Positions 51,602-52,081 of a stretch of 52,081 nucleotides of DNA are shown one piece after another. The notes beneath the pieces are model-generated. The model searched no databases and was not told the origin of the DNA. It was given only the letters and a program-made list of their open reading frames with translations. The stretch is taken from contig PMBS01000063.1 in assembly GCA_003153015.1 (NCBI GenBank), positions 1-52,081 on the forward strand, given 5' to 3'. Position 1 is the first letter of the stretch. The number at the start of each line of letters is the position of its first letter. Position numbers and translations under genes: made by a program. The DNA is from Myxococcales bacterium (GTDB taxonomy: Bacteria; Myxococcota_A; Polyangia; Fen-1088).

Positions 51602-52081
51602 GTGCTGAAACTTCGAGCACGACCGACCGTGAACTACATCAACACCGCCACACGTGCGCGCGCGCCAGACACACACGTGCCGGCCTCTGCGCTGTCGATC
51701 CGCTTCGAGCTGGACACGTGCACGGTAGTCCTCACCGGGTTCCACGAACAGCCGGTGCATCGGCGCCTTCGATCGAAGTGGCTGTTCCAGATCCTCACTC
51801 GCCTGGCCCTGGCCCGCGCCGAGAATCGGCCATGGGTCGGCATTGACGATCTCGCATCCCTCGACGCATCGGGCGCGGCATCGCTGGACAGCGCGGGACG
51901 CAAACTGTCCTCGCTGCTCGACCAGGAGCTGGCCCCGAATCTCTATGTCTCGAATTTGGTTCGCCACCAGGGCCACAAAAAGATCGGGCCCTATGCGCTC
52001 GAGCTGCCGGTGCATTGTTCGGTGTTCCCGGGGCGTGACGATCTTCACAACTATATCTGTTCCCACCGCCGCCCGCTGCCA
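51602..52081 (+). CDS. 3'-truncated protein, possibly winged-helix
   Basis: 160 codons, open to the window edge, starting at GTG 51602 (GTG 51629 is the alternative; both lack a strong ribosome site). The part after about residue 50 (WLFQILTRLALARA, WVGIDDLASLD, GRKLSSLLDQEL, then HKKIGPYALEL) has the spacing of a winged helix-turn-helix. The promoter at 51547-51574 supports it as a real gene. Nothing more can be said without the missing end. Confidence 0.55.
   Translation, partial: MLKLRARPTVNYINTATRARAPDTHVPASALSIRFELDTCTVVLTGFHEQPVHRRLRSKWLFQILTRLALARAENRPWVGIDDLASLDASGAASLDSAGRKLSSLLDQELAPNLYVSNLVRHQGHKKIGPYALELPVHCSVFPGRDDLHNYICSHRRPLP

Noticed and set aside
1-52081. CRISPR arrays, tRNA, rRNA, transposases or integrases
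   Set aside because: None seen. PcfJ, VapBC and decayed duplications hint at mobility, but no insertion-sequence ends, att sites or recombinase genes could be supported.

Overview
The window is GC-rich bacterial DNA with densely packed genes and many ATGA start/stop overlaps. Its protein types suggest a large-genome, developmentally complex bacterium such as a myxobacterium or a similar lineage. These include Ser/Thr kinases fused to WD40 propellers, a STAND NTPase with SEL1 repeats, HEPN domains, an ECF sigma factor, a GTPase/GAP1-like pair and DUF3800. No rRNA, tRNA or core housekeeping locus fixes the taxonomy, so this is inference. The whole window reads as one accessory island.

Layout. 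1-4.2 kb: a Nudix protein, a secreted FG-GAP-like protein, a zinc ribbon, a protein with an RNA polymerase alpha-CTD-like domain, and relics. 4.4-8.9 kb: an IF2_N/kinase/WD40 protein facing a HEPN protein. 9.4-12.3 kb: an unknown protein, a four-helix membrane protein and a membrane-anchored VWA-like protein. 12.4-18.7 kb: a two-gene candidate defence operon (DUF3800-TPR, then HEPN-like/STAND/SEL1). 19-23.8 kb: a metallophosphoesterase pseudogene, then an ECF sigma factor, two unknown proteins and a Lon-protease-like TPR protein. 24-28.1 kb: a HEPN-kinase-TM-WD40 protein. 28.2-31 kb: small cassettes, including a cyclic-phosphate-receiver-like protein and a zinc finger. 31.4-40 kb: a six-gene operon (unknown, Ycf46-like AAA+, coiled coil, radical SAM, membrane GTPase, GAP1-like). 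40-46.4 kb: small membrane proteins, a PP2C-PcfJ-hydrolase operon, a ClpP-like protease and a metallophosphoesterase. 46.5-52 kb: a TraG/HerA-like ATPase operon, a CYTH protein, a frameshifted secreted protein, a VapBC pair and a gene cut by the right edge.

The central observation is a two-block promoter-like element, TGTCAG or CGTCAG, then about 16 nt, then a hexamer centred on CGTC (best form GCGTCC). It occurs 22 times in gene-flanking DNA, facing the downstream gene, often 30-70 nt before the start codon. The spacer is 16 nt in 21 sites and 15 nt in one. The form resembles ECF sigma promoters (a TGTCA-type -35 and a CGTC -10). It links otherwise unrelated cassettes across nearly the whole window, so the island looks like one ECF regulon. 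The sigma factor at 19.5 kb and its Lon-like neighbour are candidate controllers. The large kinase, STAND/DUF3800 and HEPN genes lack the element. A reasonable model is that constitutive sensors (kinases, STAND, HEPN) and a regulated sigma factor control a battery of diverse effector modules. This fits the published idea of hypervariable conflict systems in multicellular bacteria. The regulon assignment and the defensive role are inference.
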